Shown one piece after another: positions 35,261-48,428 of a stretch of 64,000 bases of DNA. Below the pieces are notes generated by a model. That model did not search any database and had not been told where the DNA came from. It saw nothing but the letters and a program-made list of their open reading frames with translations. The stretch lies in assembly GCA_944474755.1 (NCBI GenBank), contig OX104115.1:69168993-69232992 (forward strand), written 5' to 3'. The translations under genes were made by a program, and so were the position numbers. Each line of letters begins with the position of its first letter. Position 1 is the first letter of the stretch. This stretch comes from Limnoperna fortunei (lineage: Eukaryota; Mollusca; Bivalvia; Mytilida; Modiolidae).

Positions 35261-36522
35261 TGACTTTATGTGCTGTGTATTGTCATGTGAAACTGAGTTT
35301 ACACTTGAAGCAGAAGACCAGAACAGTTTTAGTCTATACGGCTTTAATCTCAAACTCTTGCAGAAAATTACTAAGCAAGTGAATAATTCCACTGCAAGTA
35401 TAGTTTAAAATAACTGGATAAATATCAATAACTTTTTTTATAAAATGTAAAAAGTTCTTTAATTCCTGACATCAATACGAGAGAACACTTTCAGGTTCTC
35501 CTTTCCTTATATTGCATGTTTGTATTATAATTTCGACAATGTTATGTACTCTCCAGCAGGAGGTAGATACAAGTATATATATATAATTGTACATGAGGCA
35601 GAGCTGATTTGTAAAATTATACGAATATTTAATAACAAATGTAGTAATAGTATGACATTATTATGTAATAATTTATTGTGTTGGCCTAATTATTGGTCCA
35701 ATGCTAGCTGCATTGGACTAAGACACAGCCGAAGGACAATAGAGCTAACCAACGACCAGTAAGTAGGTCTATACAGATATCATCATGAAATGATGTATTT
35801 ATTATTAACTAGGCCAAAACAATCAGGCCAATACAGGTCGAATCAGGCGAGTACCATATTGGACTAGTTAATTCCTTATTGGACTGGTTCGGCAAAATAT
35901 ATTATATCGGCAGTTTGACTGTTATCTTGGTGAATTTTATATTAGTTTATTTAATAGGAACAAAATAGCACCGCGTTCTTACCCTATTTTATGTTACAAC
36001 TAAGGCGATTTTAAACATGGATATTCAATAACAGTTGATTTAGTTTCAATATATGATAAAACTAAAAAACAATTCTTTTATTTTTTTTCAAATGCATTTT
36101 CTATTTTTAAATCATGTTCATGTAAAATCGACATAACATTTGATGTTGAGAAGGCAGAATTATATGATTGTAAAATGAGTTAAATATAGGGAAGTTAGTG
36201 AAGTATATAAAAAAGGAAAAGTTTTCTTTTTGGCGAAAAGAAAAATCTTAAAATTGAAAGCTTTTTACAATTTCAGGGCAATAAATTTGAACAATAACTT
36301 TATCAATAAATCGAAGAATGATATTTAATGTCAGCCTCGATGTTGAAAAGTTTCTATCTCAAAACACGTGAATTTATTACATATTACATGGATGTAATTT
36401 AACGGCTTTTTTATTGATCTAAAAACTAAAATTCTAGCAAGATATAGTTTGTTTGTCCGCTAGCACAGTTTCTTTATAAATATAGACTGCAAACGGTTAA
36501 GCGGAATCCAATATTAACCAGT
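35261..36522. other. no recognised feature
   Basis: AT-rich DNA. Several short words around TATTGGACT/AGTCCAATA recur between 35700 and 35890 without a clear unit. Confidence 0.35.
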
Positions 36523-36760
36523 TTAGTAAACAAAAGATCGATAGTACAACTGTGTAGTAGCCAATCAGAATTGGCTTCTCAATTTCAATTATTCAATTAA
36601 TGAATTGTCTTCTTGTTTTTTCGCGTCAGTAACACAAAAAATTAGTAAACAAAAGATCGATAGTACAACTGTGCAGTAGCCAATCAGAATTGGCTTCTCA
36701 ATTTCAATTATTCAATAAATGAATTGTATTCTTGTTTTTTCGCGTCAGTAACACAAAAAA
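36523..36760 (+). repeat. 119-bp tandem duplication
   Basis: Units 36523-36641 and 36642-36760 differ at about four positions. Each contains AGCCAATCAGAATTGGCT, an imperfect palindrome with CCAAT on both strands. Confidence 0.95.
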
Positions 36761-39700
36761 TTAGGCCAATTCGATGCACGCGCCTGCTGCTAATCGATTT
36801 GCTACGATAGACGAGGATATGTTGGTTTTATTCAAGTTATGAAATAATTGCCACTTTGGTCTGAGGTTGATATCATGATTTCTCAACCCTAAAAAATGTA
36901 TATTCACCTCAACACGCGGCTAGGCGAATATTTCATTTTCCCTGATAGCGACCTATTTCAAAGTCAGGTATTGAATAATGAAACGCAGCGAAACATCGGT
37001 GCAAATATGACACACCATTCATGTAGTTATGGCAATAATATTTTGCAAATATATCAGAAATGCTTAATTTTCAAAGATTACCCGTTTTATTATCTGAAAA
37101 ATGGGGGTTGAAAAAGATTTTTTGTTTCAAGTTTTGCAAAACAAATTAAACCTTTTTAAAACAAAACTTTTAACTCATTGTTTAATTGAGTTTTTTAAAA
37201 AAGGCTACGGCTTTCACACACAAAATAAATACTTGATTTAAATCTTAAATATGCTAAAGTTTCGAATCGTGACAGATAACGCACAGGTGACCGTCACAGT
37301 AATTTATATATACTAAAATAGAATTATATCTTCACAGTTTAAAAGGAAACTGTCGATTTTTGTTTAATACAATTGTCCTATGAAGTAAATGATTATGCAT
37401 CTACAAATAAATTGTCGTGTGAGTTCGACAAAGTACAAGACATATGGGGACTAGTAATTTGTTAGGCTTTGCATTTCCTTCTAACATATCATAGAATCTA
37501 AATTGTTATTAGCAGTTTGTCAATACTACAGATATATAAATGTTGCTAGAACAGTGGCATTTGTTTAGTCAAAACATGAAACGTAGTATTAAACTACTCG
37601 AATATACAGGGATAGAAAATTATTAACTAGAATTCTAGAATGCTAATTTCTAAATACATTATGTATTTTGATATCTTGTTGAAATTTTGATCTGTTTATG
37701 TACGCATTTAGCGCGATCAAACAATAATAAAACAATATTCAATCCGGTGTTTACATTTCACAACTCATACATTTTGCTAGATCCTGTGCTCGATATTACT
37801 ATTTTCTAGACTAGATGTTGCTGTTGCCCGCCAATACGATTTAGTTGAACGTATTTGAAACTCCCACTTCCAACTCCGATTCCATTTTTATAGCCATTGG
37901 TAGGCTGAATAGTACGTCTTAGTGGACATGCCTATTATATGAAGTCTAATACTTTACGTGCAATGTGGAAAATTTACGTCATTTTAAAATCAACATTTAT
38001 CCTACATAATTTTTGTCTATCTTTAACGATTTCAACAGATAACCAGCAAATGTCAAAATCTGGAACGTGACGTTGACTGACCTTATTTCTTTAAGTAAAT
38101 ACACTTTTTTTAAATTATGATATCTGTTCAACAGGTTAAAAAACTGTTATCATAGTGTGCAAAAACTGAAAACCAGTTTGAAAACAGTGTCCTTAAATTA
38201 GGGAACTGTTAAAATGTATAATTTTTTTCAGCTTTTTATGAGAAACAACATCAAAATTGAATTGTAACAGCATATTTAAAAACATAACAAGTTTAGCTTT
38301 TCTAAAAAGATAAGCGTCTGTTAGCTGCATTTCCCATTTTATGAGTTTTATTAAAGTATCTTTTGTTTGTAATGGATATGTAGGATATATAAGCAATGTT
38401 ACTTTTGAGGGCATTGTTTACGCTAAACTATTAAACAAATATGGTGCTTGAGAGATTTTAATAACTGTCGTCACTTTACAAGAGGTTTTTTTTTAAATAA
38501 TTAAACCAAAATTGACTCCATACACAAATGATCAAAATTAGCGGTAAAAATATGTGTTGCTCTATTTGCATATATATCAGAGCTAATGATACAGAAAATA
38601 TCATTTTTTCACAAACAGCTTTAAAAGTAGGGAGAATTTGGTGCAATGTTTATCTTGTAATTGTTCACTGACCAATGCACTGCACAAAATAGCAGTCAAT
38701 ATGTGGAACGTAACATTACGACACAAAAATACTGATTTCAACCCAATAATATATCGAAATTTTAGTACACATGCTTGTGCGATCCTGACGTATACCAATG
38801 ATATGACAAAGATATTTATAGATTTGGTGAACTACCCAATCAAGTAACAGATATTCATTTACTCGGTATACTGTTCATAATTTGACTATGTATACCGTCT
38901 CCATGGGAGACGCTAATTATAAGATTTACATTTATTTAGATATTTTACAAATGAGGCATTTTATAGATTATATCAAACAGACAATTTTAGCAAGATATTA
39001 CTAATAAGAACACAAAATGGGAAACCGGATGCAGAAAACATATTTGGAAAATACTATCAACAACGAATATGAATAAAAGATAGATGTCACGTCATTAGAG
39101 ATAGATAACGGTAAATATATTAGTTCCACTTCACTAACTGATTGTATTACGGATAGAGACATTACAATTGTATCAGAGATAATGTTATTAATGGATTTTT
39201 CATTTAAAGGCGAGTACATTTTATTTTATACATAATATATTACAATTATTTTTATTTATTTTCAAATTTAATCATTAGTTATTGATATGAAATATTTGAG
39301 ATTAACAAAAATAAAATTTAATAAAAATATATTCATTTAAGTAATGTAAAAATTTCAGCAATATTTAAAAATAAAAAATGAGTATTAGTTTAAAACGGAA
39401 TAAAAATTTTCATGAGAGATAAAAATAGGTATATTTTTTGTGTTAATGTTCGTGATACGAATATTGTAATACTTTACCATAATTTACCATGTACAATATT
39501 ATTATTTAATAAAACATTTTGGCTGTTGAATATCTTTTGAGATTCATTTTGTGATTTTTATTTTTCATTTTTAGTGCCTGTACCTCTTGTACCAAGCTAG
39601 ACCACACAATAAATCGATACCGCAAAATCAAGAAACATAAAGTCCGAATAAATACAAGTAGACGGAATTCGTCCCTTGTATTTGAACGAATCATCATGAT

Positions 39701-39837
39701 ATTTATAAATTAAGTCCGTTTACGATGCTCACTCAGTGGGTTTAAAGTTAGAGAGAATCTATTAAAGGTTACATATTTACAGATATTTGTGACACCTGAT
39801 TACGCCATTTATTGACATCCTGTTAAACATTCTCAAA
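36761..39837. other. no recognised feature
   Basis: About 3 kb of AT-rich DNA with only short frames. It could contain the missing first exon of the claudin-like gene, but I could not support one. Confidence 0.35.
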
Positions 39838-40375
39838 ATGCCACAGCTTTCATCTAGTAAATGCGGTGTTTGTTCAACGGAGCCCAGAATCGGAAAGTTA
39901 TATTGCTATGATTGCGAAAAACACTTGTGTATGGATTGCAAAATACAAATTTCTGTTAATACAAAATATAAGATAATAGATGCACATGCAGAAGGTCGTT
40001 TGTAAAATACATCAGGAAAATCTCTTACATTACTGCAGGGAGTGTGATTGCCTAATTTGTAACGAATGTATTAAGTCCAATCACAATTGTCATAGCATTG
40101 GTGACATTAAGAAAGCAGAAAGTATCTATCGAGAAAAATGTGATGACGCTATTGCAAAACTCAAAACAAAGATAACAATTATTGAGGACTCATTGAGTAA
40201 AATCAAATCTGAATTATTAACTCAGATTAACCGTTACAGTGAAGAATATATACAAACAATCTTATCTACAGAAAACGACTTTCATAAAATAGTTGATCAA
40301 GGACCAAAAATTGACAAAACAACAGCATCCGATTATCAAGTATTGATATTGGAAAAAATAAACTGGAGGAGATAA
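39838..40375 (+). pseudogene. TRIM-like double B-box protein, N-terminal, frameshifted
   Basis: ATG at 39838 opens a frame with a first Cys-rich box (KCGVC, YCYDCEKHLCMDC), typical of B-box 1. Around 39975 the reading moves to another frame, which continues as VVCKIHQENLLHYCRECDCL and ICNECIKSNHNC, a B-box 2 with C-x2-H and C-x2-C spacing, followed by ~90 residues of coiled coil and a stop. TRIM-type proteins are E3 ligases or signalling scaffolds, usually with 300 or more further residues, here missing. With one frame break and early stop it is best read as a truncated retained fragment, next to the LINE that follows. Confidence 0.7.
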
Positions 40376-40566
40376 CACTACACATCTGCAGGTAGCTGGT
40401 TCTATCTGATTACAGTGTATGGTAAAATAAAAGTTTATCAATGTCTTATGACGCTGAAATGTGTAATGGCAGGATGTTTACATCGGTCCAAGGAAAATGT
40501 GATTTAAACAAAGTTCGATAGTTAGGAAGCGAGGAAAGTTATGTTCCATAGCAGTGGTAAGACTAG

Positions 40567-41794
40567 ATGGCATCACCGGACGGTTCACAACAACCAAAAA
40601 GAAGAAAAAGTGTAACAAAAGTAAAAAAGAAGAACAATATCAACAGGGTGTGTTCGATTGTCCCGTCATCCCCCAACCACAACAATCAATGAATTTTAAC
40701 ATGAATAACCAGCCATACATGTACAATATGAGCAGTAACATGCAAAATATGCCAGTGTCAATGATGGCATCTCCTTTAGTCACTTCACCTACCCAGCAAA
40801 TGCAGTATGGTGGTTCAGGATTTATACCTTTCGCTACAAGCGTACAACCAAGTACACCTAACCCACCGCCATGGGCGAGTGAACTCTTGTCCAAATTCGA
40901 GGCAATGTCCTTAAAAATTAATTCTATTGATGAGATTAAAAGGTCAGTCATCAGTATTGACTCGATAATGTCTGAGATGAAAAGTGATATAACTGTTTTG
41001 TCGAATCGAGTCACGGAGGTTGAAAACATTCAGTCGTTTATTTCAAAATCATTTGATGAAAATATGAAAAAGACAGAAAACACGAGTAAAACTTTACAAT
41101 CTCAAATGAAGAGAATACAGTCGGAATACGAGGCGTTGCGCTCTGACATTGCATCAATGAAGGCAGAAACAAAATCCATAACCGAGTCAAAAATCGATAT
41201 TAATAAAATCGTGAAAGCAAATGAAAAATTAAATAGTGACATTGAGGTTATGCAGAACGAGTCAATGCGTGACAATTTACTTTTTCATGGTATAAAGAAG
41301 CTGCTGATGAAGACTGTATCGCTATTGTCAAGCAGATTAGTAAAGATGTCCTCGGGATTGGCGACCTTGGTATTAAAACCGCATTTCGTCTTGGCAAAAC
41401 AAAACGGCCGGAAAATACACATGCGTCTGAAAATAAAGATTTCATCCGACCGATTCTAGTAAAATTTGCGGAGAGGCAGAAACGCGACGAGGTTCGAAAA
41501 AATAGTTCCAAACTGAAAAACACAACCATCTCGATTACTGATCATTTCCCGAGATCTGTGGTGGAAAAACGCCGAGTACTTATCCCGTTATTGAAGAAAG
41601 CCAGAGAGGCCGATGTTAAGGCTGTTCTGATCCGTGATAAATTATTCGTTGGAGGGGTCGCTTATACAGGAGGTTCGATCGATGATGCTATTGAGCAGGC
41701 GAAAATTCGAAAAGCAGAAGTTGAAACTCGCAAGAAACATTCGAATGAACATATCAGTGCTGAAGGAGGATTCGATGATGCTGTTATGGCGTAG
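40567..41794 (+). pseudogene. LINE ORF1 protein (Transposase_22-like), two frameshifts
   Basis: ATG at 40567 starts MASPDGSQQPKRRKS, a basic N-terminus. A frame change near 40620 leads into a Met/Asn/Gln/Pro-rich stretch, then a long coiled coil (residues ~110-230) and NESMRDNLLFHGI, which begins the RRM-like fold of L1-type ORF1 proteins. A second frame change at ~41297 is needed for the remainder (FRLGKTKRP, RPILVKFAERQKRDEV, ISITDHFPRSVVEKRR) up to the TAG at 41794. ORF1p coats the element's RNA. I chose 40567 because the basic start fits better than the longer upstream frame. Confidence 0.75.
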
Positions 41795-41799
41795 GATAC

Positions 41800-44182
41800 G
41801 TCGAAATCAGCTATTACAAATCTCAAGTGTTTGGCTTGGAATATAAATGGTGGTTTTGAAAATAAAGTAAATGATACTAAGTTCAAACATTTTATTAGCA
41901 CTTATGATATTGTGTTTCTATCTGAATGCTGGATTAATAATACATGTGATGTAGAAATTGATAATTTCAATTGTAAAGCAATCCCATTGTCCAGAAAAAA
42001 GTACAAACAAGGTTGTGGTTTATTTGTTATGATTAAAAATTCAATTGAAAAACATATAAAAGTACTTGAAATTTCTTATGAAACTATTGTATGGCTGAGA
42101 GTGTCCAAAGAGCTAACTGGACGTGGAACTGATTATCTGATAGCTTTCGTCTATATACCCCCACAAAATTAATCATTCTTCAAGATACATGATGTTGATT
42201 TGTTTTATGAATTAGAAACTCAGGTAGCCAAATATGCTAATGACTATCCGATAATGACAGTGTGTTTGAAGATTTGGATCTAGAAATCACGTCTGATGAG
42301 ATTGTGAATGCCATCCGTCGACTTTAACGCGAAAAAAGCCACGTATCTGACTGTTTTTTAAATGAGTTCTTTATTGAGTTTAAAGGCTTTATATTGCCTT
42401 TTCTATGTACTATGTTCAATGCTGTCTTGGATTCAGGCTATTTCCCGTCATCATGGACTGATGCTACTGTCGTACCAGTGTTTAAGTCGGGTGATGTCAA
42501 CGACCCAGGGAACTATCGTGGAATTAGTCTCGTCAGTAACCTAGGTAAATTGTTTACATCAATATTGAATCTTAGATTATTAACATGGGCATCTAGTAAC
42601 AATGTATTAACTGATGCACAATTTGGTTTTCGTAATGGTTACAGTACGGTTGATGCAATTTTTTGTGTTTATTCTGTTATACAAACTATTTTATGTAAAG
42701 GTAAAAGATTGTATTGTTGTTTCGTAGATTACAAGAAGGCGTTTGTGGTATAAGTTAGCAAAAATAGGAATTAGAGGGAAATTATTATCAGTTTTGAAGT
42801 CTATGTATGAAAATGTTAGAACTTCTATACGTTTCAATGGTGTTAACTCCGAATATTTCAGTAATAACTTAGGTGTCATGCAAGGCGAAGTCCTTTCACC
42901 TATTTTATTCTCATTTTATGTTAATGATTTTGAATTAGAATTCATTTCAAAAGGTAATTGTCCTCTTGAATTTCAAGACATAGCATTATTTTTATTAATG
43001 TATGCTGATGATATGATTTTGTTGGCTGAAACTGTTGATGAATTACAAAATATGCTAAATACATTGTCTAATTATACAAAAGAATGGGGTTTGTCTGTTA
43101 ATGTAAAGAAAACAAAAATTGTTGTATTTAGAAAAGGTGGAACAATTAGGGCACACGAAGAATGGTTTTTCAATGGTAGAAAACTAGATATTGTTGATCA
43201 GTTTTGTTATTTAGGTGTTTTATTACACTATAATTGTAAATTTTTGTTAACACAGAAACATTGTGCAGAACAAGGTAGAAAAGCATTGTTTGGCTTGAGA
43301 AGAAATACATCTCCTCTATTTTTAAATATATTTACAATGTTAAGTTTATTTGACACTTATGTAGTAAGTGTGTTAATGTATGGATGCGAAATATGGGGTG
43401 CTCATAAAGCACCTATGGTTGAAAAGGTACAAACAGATTATTGTAAGATGTTACTTGGTGTTAAAAGGTCAACTAGTAATGTAATGTTATACTATGAGCT
43501 TGGTAGATTGCCACTTCATTATGAAAGATATTTCAGAATGATTAAATTTTGGATTAAAATTTTGAATTGTAATAATTGTATTTTACAGTCATGTTACAAA
43601 GATTTGGTAGATAACTGTTTGCGTTGTAATAACTGGGCTTCATGTATTAGAAAAATATTGTATGATTTAGGTATGAATTATTTGTGGGACAGTCAGTTTA
43701 TGTTAAATTTAGATAACTCTTGTCTTAAGACTGTCAGACAACGATTGAATGATCAAGCAAAACAAGAACTCAATTTTGTATTGGATGCATCTCAAAAATG
43801 TCGGTTATATAAATATGTAGTTTCTAATATTGAACTTCAATTTTATTTACAAAAATGTATTCCTGTTGTATATCGTAAATTTATAACTAAGATTAGATTA
43901 TCTGCTCACAATCTATGTATTGAAACTGGACGTTATCATGGCGTTGACAGTAATGATAGATATTGTTATATGTGCAGTATGAATGTTTTAGAGGACGAGT
44001 TTCATTTCATTCTACAATGTAATTGTTATGCTTTACTACGTAAAAAATATATAAAGAAGTGTTATTGGTTTAGGCCTTCCGTCTTTAAACTGGTTCAATT
44101 GCTTTGTGTTGAAAACGTCAAAGAGTTGTGTAATTTAGGAAAGTTTTTATTTAATGCCTTTAAGATAAGAAATACTGTTTAG
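41800..44182 (+). pseudogene. LINE ORF2: endonuclease and reverse transcriptase, deleted
   Basis: The N-terminus (LAWNINGGFENK, FLSECWIN) is the start of an APE-type endonuclease. The rest of that domain is missing: at ~42255 the sequence jumps to the RT linker (EDLDLEITSDEI). RT motifs follow: ATVVPVFKSGDVNDPGNYRG, DAQFGFRNGYSTVDAI, CCFVDYKKAF (motif A), then a small deletion at ~42748 that shifts frame, GVMQGEVLSPILFSFYVND and MYADDMILLAE (catalytic YADD). The last 479 codons are uninterrupted from 42743 and end with a CYMC...HFILQC zinc knuckle. The clade is not certain. Confidence 0.85.
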
Positions 44183-44346
44183 CTCTTATGTAACAATAAT
44201 TTCTGACGTATTACTACATATTTTGAATGTTATGTTATACTGCTTTACCACTGTCATATGTACTTTACTATTATACTGATAAACTGTATAGTTTAAAGTT
44301 AGTAAAGAAAGAAAAATTTGTCTGAATGAAAAGGAATGTTTTTTTA

Positions 44347-44454
44347 CCAATCTAATTAAAATCAAATCTTTCACTAGCTCCCCCCTTTGTGTTATTGTCA
44401 CAGCGGCAATAACAATAAGGTAGAGCTAGTCAAAGATTTAATTAATTAGATTGG
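44347..44454. repeat. 108-bp hairpin element
   Basis: Arms CCAATCTAATTAAAATCAAA... and its complement pair over ~35 bp, through TCACTAGCTC/GAGCTAGTC, around a short centre. MITE-like; it sits just after the LINE tail. Confidence 0.8.
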
Positions 44455-44978
44455 GTTTTTAAAGTTCTAGAGTAGTATGACAATAACAAAGTAGATGGAA
44501 TTGCAACTATTAGGTGAAGATAATGGTGCGTCAAGTCTGTATTCTTCTTTATTGTGTTGAAGGCATATTTTAATGTGTGATCAATATGTGACACTGCTAT
44601 TATTGTGTAATGGGTTACTGATACACATAGCAGCTCAACCATGCATACATTGGAGTTTTGTTCTTGTGTGTGAGGGTTATAGACTGAGCAAGAATACTGT
44701 AGTAATAAGTTTGCATGCTTTTGTGATGTTGTAGTGTGATGTCTTTAAGTTTTTTTTTAAACCATGAAGATATTTTTCCGTTTCTAGATATAAAAATCAA
44801 CTAAATTAATTTTTAGACTAGATTTTCAGAAAAGTATTAGAACAAACATTTGAATTAATTTGACAAGTTACAAAACGTTAATCGGAATATCGCGGCAGTA
44901 AAATTTGGTCTATCTAAGTATAAAGGAAACAAGAGTTTGTACACTTTAACCGTCCTTTTTACAGTCTGGATTTTAATT
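44455..44978. other. no recognised feature
   Basis: AT-rich left flank of the large duplicated segment. Confidence 0.3.
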
Positions 44979-45131
44979 TGTCTTCTCTTAGCTTGTAGTT
45001 TTATTAAAATCTGTTTGTGTTGTGTCTCTGGAAATATATTTTTGTCTGAAAGTAAAATGTTGTATCTAGTGTGTTTAAATGCCGATGAAAGAGGTTTTCA
45101 GAAAATTTGTATAATTTTTATACATATTTAG

Positions 45132-45185
45132 ACTTGACCAGAAGTTTAAAGACTTACAGGAAGAAAATGATAGACTTCAAGACAA
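45132..45185 (+). CDS. candidate coiled-coil exon (copy 1)
   Basis: After TACATATTTAG the frame reads LDQKFKDLQEENDRLQD, with donor GTAACG. It is a 54-nt heptad-like segment. A second possible exon follows a TTATGTCAG acceptor at ~45393 (one frame: ILEQKSRVSALRIKLSTKED), but the phases do not join, so the gene model is open. The same sequence recurs at 57649-57702. Confidence 0.4.
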
Positions 45186-45507
45186 GTAACGATGCTATTG
45201 ATCTCAATGAATATAAACGAATTAAAATTATTACAAAGTATGAAAACCAATATGTGCAATACAAAGGGCAGCACAGTCAAAAATAAACTAACATATCACA
45301 TTTCAGTCTATCAGTAGATACCAGTTTGTTTGAGTTAAAAGTTTGTTTAGCTTCGTCTGATTTATCACCATGACTTCAACATTTTGTTATGTCAGACATA
45401 TTGGAACAGAAAAGCAGAGTTTCGGCACTACGTATCAAGTTAAGCACGAAGGAAGATTTTACTCCAGATGTTTTGTGATAAGGCATACAACACACAAAAT
45501 GTCTTTT

Positions 45508-45689
45508 AAATGCATTTCTTTTCGGTCTTTTGGTATCTTTTCATAAGTTTTGATATGCAAATTAGATTGAATTCCTGTATGCACGGGTGCCTTTGGCGGG
45601 TGGTATATAAAGAAAAATTCTGGCGTGTTCGATTAATGCGACGTTCGTTACAAGTGTAGTAAGACAAAGAAGTTGTCCTAGGTTTATTT
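45508..45689 (+). repeat. split direct repeat A1 (copy 1)
   Basis: It starts AAATGCATTTCTTTTCGGTC and ends GTCCTAGGTTTATTT. It recurs as A2 at 49800-49984 with a few differences. A TATATAAAG box at ~45605 suggests it also holds the promoter. Confidence 0.9.
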
Positions 45690-45700
45690 GCCAACTTAAC

Positions 45701-46497
45701 ATGTCAGATTCTGAAAGTTCATCTCGACAAGTGTTAACTCAATGCGAACTTCTGAAGGTACTGCTTGCAATTCTGGTGCACAAACTCGCGACGCTACAGA
45801 TTTCAACGCAGTTGATGCAGTAATTTGTTCAACACTAGAATTGATATTGCTTTGGAGAAACAACGCGTTTCTATTGTCTCTGAGCTGCAAGAAAAGTTGA
45901 GGTCAAATACAGATTTCAAGGGCGAAGGCAATAAAATACAATTTTCTTTTAACGTAGAGAGACTGCGTAATCTTGAAGCCATTGCAAACAATATAACTTT
46001 CGGAGATTTGAAAGAAGCCATTGTTCTGATCGAATCGGAGAAAAAAGCTATTCACTACAGAAATAAGCTCCTGAAAATAGCTGACAAATATGGTTGGGAC
46101 ACCGTCAAGGAATATACTGATTCTGACATTGCTGACAATAGTGAGGACGCTACAAAAATCCGTTCTGCCATATCCAGGGCATCTGCTAAAAAACGACAAA
46201 TTCAGACTCCATATACAAGAAACCAGCCAACAGCTTTCCCAAGAAGATCTGGCGTATTCGACGGTATGTCAGCTAAGCAGCTTTTTCTTGGCTCTCAGAC
46301 CGGATTCAACCAACGTCAAGGCCTATTCTATTCTCCAAGATCATCGTTCCCCAGTTACAGACCCAGCTTCGGCGCAGCGTCGTCTGCCATTACTGCAACA
46401 TGCCAGGGCATTTTGCCAAATTTTGCCCATATTCCGACCAACTACAACGTAGACAACCGCCTTCAGCAACCTTTACAGACGCAGGAAACAAACAGTA
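45701..46497 (+). pseudogene. Ngaro gag-like ORF (copy 1), frameshifted
   Basis: ATG at 45701 (MSDSESSSRQ) starts the nucleocapsid-like protein, 11 bases after A1. A missing T near 45732 shifts frame; from 45825 the long frame continues (RIDIALEKQRVSIVSELQEK, FGDLKEAIVLIESEKKA). A 7-base deletion at ~46376, relative to copy 2, removes the reading of the CCHC zinc knuckle and throws the frame into the start of pol. The gag stop (46495-46497) is therefore bypassed, and a gag-pol run of 321 codons results. Confidence 0.75.
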
Positions 46498-48428
46498 ACG
46501 AAGTTGAGTATCATTTGCATTCCTTAACTGAACATTTTGAAACTGATAATGATCCTAAAAATATAGTCACAGTTAAAAATAAGCTTACGAAAGCATATAA
46601 TTTTTGGAAACATAAAATTAAACATAGCGATTTTATCATGAATGTTATTATCTTCGGTTACAGGCTCGAATTCCTTAATATTCCACACAAAATTTTGCTT
46701 AGAAACAACAAATCTGCCTTGGATCACGCGGAATTCACAAAAAATGCTATTTTAGAGCTTATTAAAAAAGATCTGATTTTAGAAGTGTAAATCCTCTCTG
46801 TTTCTATGTCCCAAAATAAAAAACCAAGGCTAATTTTAGACTTGCGTCACGTAAACGCATGTATTGCCAGAAGGAAGGTAAAATTTGAAGGTGCTGTAGA
46901 AGGTTTATCATTTGCTAGAAAAGACAATTTTATGTTGAAATATGATTTCACCAGTGGTTATCATCACATCAATATCCACCCAGATTATTTTACGTTTTTA
47001 GGATTCTCGTGGAAATTCGAATATGTTACAAAGTATTTTGTCTTCAGTTTCACCGTTTGGTTTAAGTAGTTCAGGGTATATTTTTACTAAAACGTTACGT
47101 CCTTTAGTTAAATACTGGAGATCTTTGGGTATTAAAGTCATTATGTACTTAGACGATGGATGGATTTGCGACAGTTTAGATAATTGTATTAAAATTTCAG
47201 AGGTTATTAAAAACGACCTCGATTGCGCAGGTTTTTTAGTAAACCAAGAAAAAAGTCAATGGGAACCTGTGCAGTTATTAGATTGGCTTGGTTTTACTTG
47301 GAATCTTCGTGACGGCTATATAGATATACCTCAATACAAACTAGACAATCTTTGCATGAAGTTCGCTAGCCTGCAGAACAACACCGCTATCACCTTTAGA
47401 CAGATAGCATCTGTGGTTGGCTCCATTTTTTCCTTGAAATTTGCCTACGGTCCAATTTGTCAATTTTTTACGAGGCATTTATCGATGTTAGTGGCGCTTA
47501 AAACCTCTTGGGATGAAAAAGTTGAACTTTCCGCAGCGATAAAATTTTGGTCAGAGAATGTGTATTCCCTTTCTCCCAGAGTAATTGCACCTTGGTTCAG
47601 GAAGCCTGAAAGAGTTATTTACACAGACGCAAGTGATCACGCAGGAGCAGGTGTTTTACTAGATTCAATACATGAAATATTTCATTGTATGTGGAATGAT
47701 TATGTACGTGTACAAAGCTCCACCTTTAGAGAGCTAAAAGCTGTTGAATTAGTTTTAGAGACCTTTGGACATATACTAAGAAATAAATTTGTAAAGCTTT
47801 ATTCTGACAATCAGAATGTAGTTAGAATTACACAAATTGGAAGTATGAAACCAGAATTACAGGACTTAGCATTTTCAATATACAAGATTTGTCTAGAACA
47901 TAATATAGATCCGTCTGTCGCTTGGGTACAAAGAGACCTCAATTGCGAGGTGGATTTCATCAGTAAAATGTTTGATTTCGATGACTGGAGCGTTAGTGAC
48001 AAGATTTTAAAATTTTTCGATAAAATTTGGGGTCCTTTCACTTGTGATATTTTCGCAAAGTGATAACCACAAACTTGCAAAATTTTATTCTCTGTTTTGG
48101 ACACCAGGCACTTCAGGTGTAGACGCATTTGCTTTCGATTGGTCCTTAGATTTAAACTGGATAGTTCCACCAGTTCACCTCATTAATAAAACTATAAGCT
48201 ATCTCACACAGTGTAGAGCTAGAGGCACACTGGTTATACCTAAATGGACGTCGGCCGCATTTTGGCCTTCTCTTGTAAATTTATACGGCGAGTTTTTGCC
48301 CTTTATTATTGATCATTTCGAATATAAAAATCCTACTAATTTTTTCGTACCTGGCTCTGATAAAAATAGTATATTTGCATTACAGACTTTTCAAAGTAAT
48401 GTGTTAGTTCTTAGAATAGATGGTACTC
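46380..48428 (+). pseudogene. Ngaro RT-RNase H polyprotein (copy 1), broken
   Basis: RT blocks in order: KKPRLILDLRHVNAC; MLKYDFTSGYHHINIHPDY; PFGLSSSGYIFTKTLRPLV; IMYLDDGWICD (catalytic YLDD). RNase H follows: RVIYTDASDHAGAGVLL, STFRELKAVEL and LYSDNQNVVR supply the Asp, Glu and Asp. The tail PGTSGVDAFAFDWS, RARGTLVIPKWTSAAFWP is characteristic of DIRS/Ngaro pol. Breaks: TAA at 46788-46790 with a 19-base deletion between GTGTAA repeats, a frame change at ~47045, and a 2-base loss at ~48058. The stretch 47023-48063 is open. Confidence 0.85.

Larger units (their letters stand above)
40470..44345 (+). mobile_element. LINE (non-LTR retrotransposon), internally deleted
   Basis: Two ORFs lie in the usual order: an RNA-binding ORF1 (40567-41794) and an endonuclease-reverse transcriptase ORF2 (41800-44182), then a short 3' tail. 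Exact ends are not defined; no clear target duplication was seen. ORF2 has two deletions, so the copy is inactive. Confidence 0.85.

Noticed and set aside
38601..38847. First exon of the claudin-like gene
   Set aside because: Frames here lack a TM1 and the family's first-loop Trp/Cys pattern, and no donor of the needed phase was found.
45363..45507. Coding exon running into the left end of the Ngaro element
   Set aside because: Two frames look protein-like but neither joins the coiled-coil exon at 45132 in phase with certainty.
47811..48170. Minus-strand 119-codon frame within RNase H
   Set aside because: It is a shadow of the RT-RNase H frame and recurs in copy 2 only because the coding strand is conserved.
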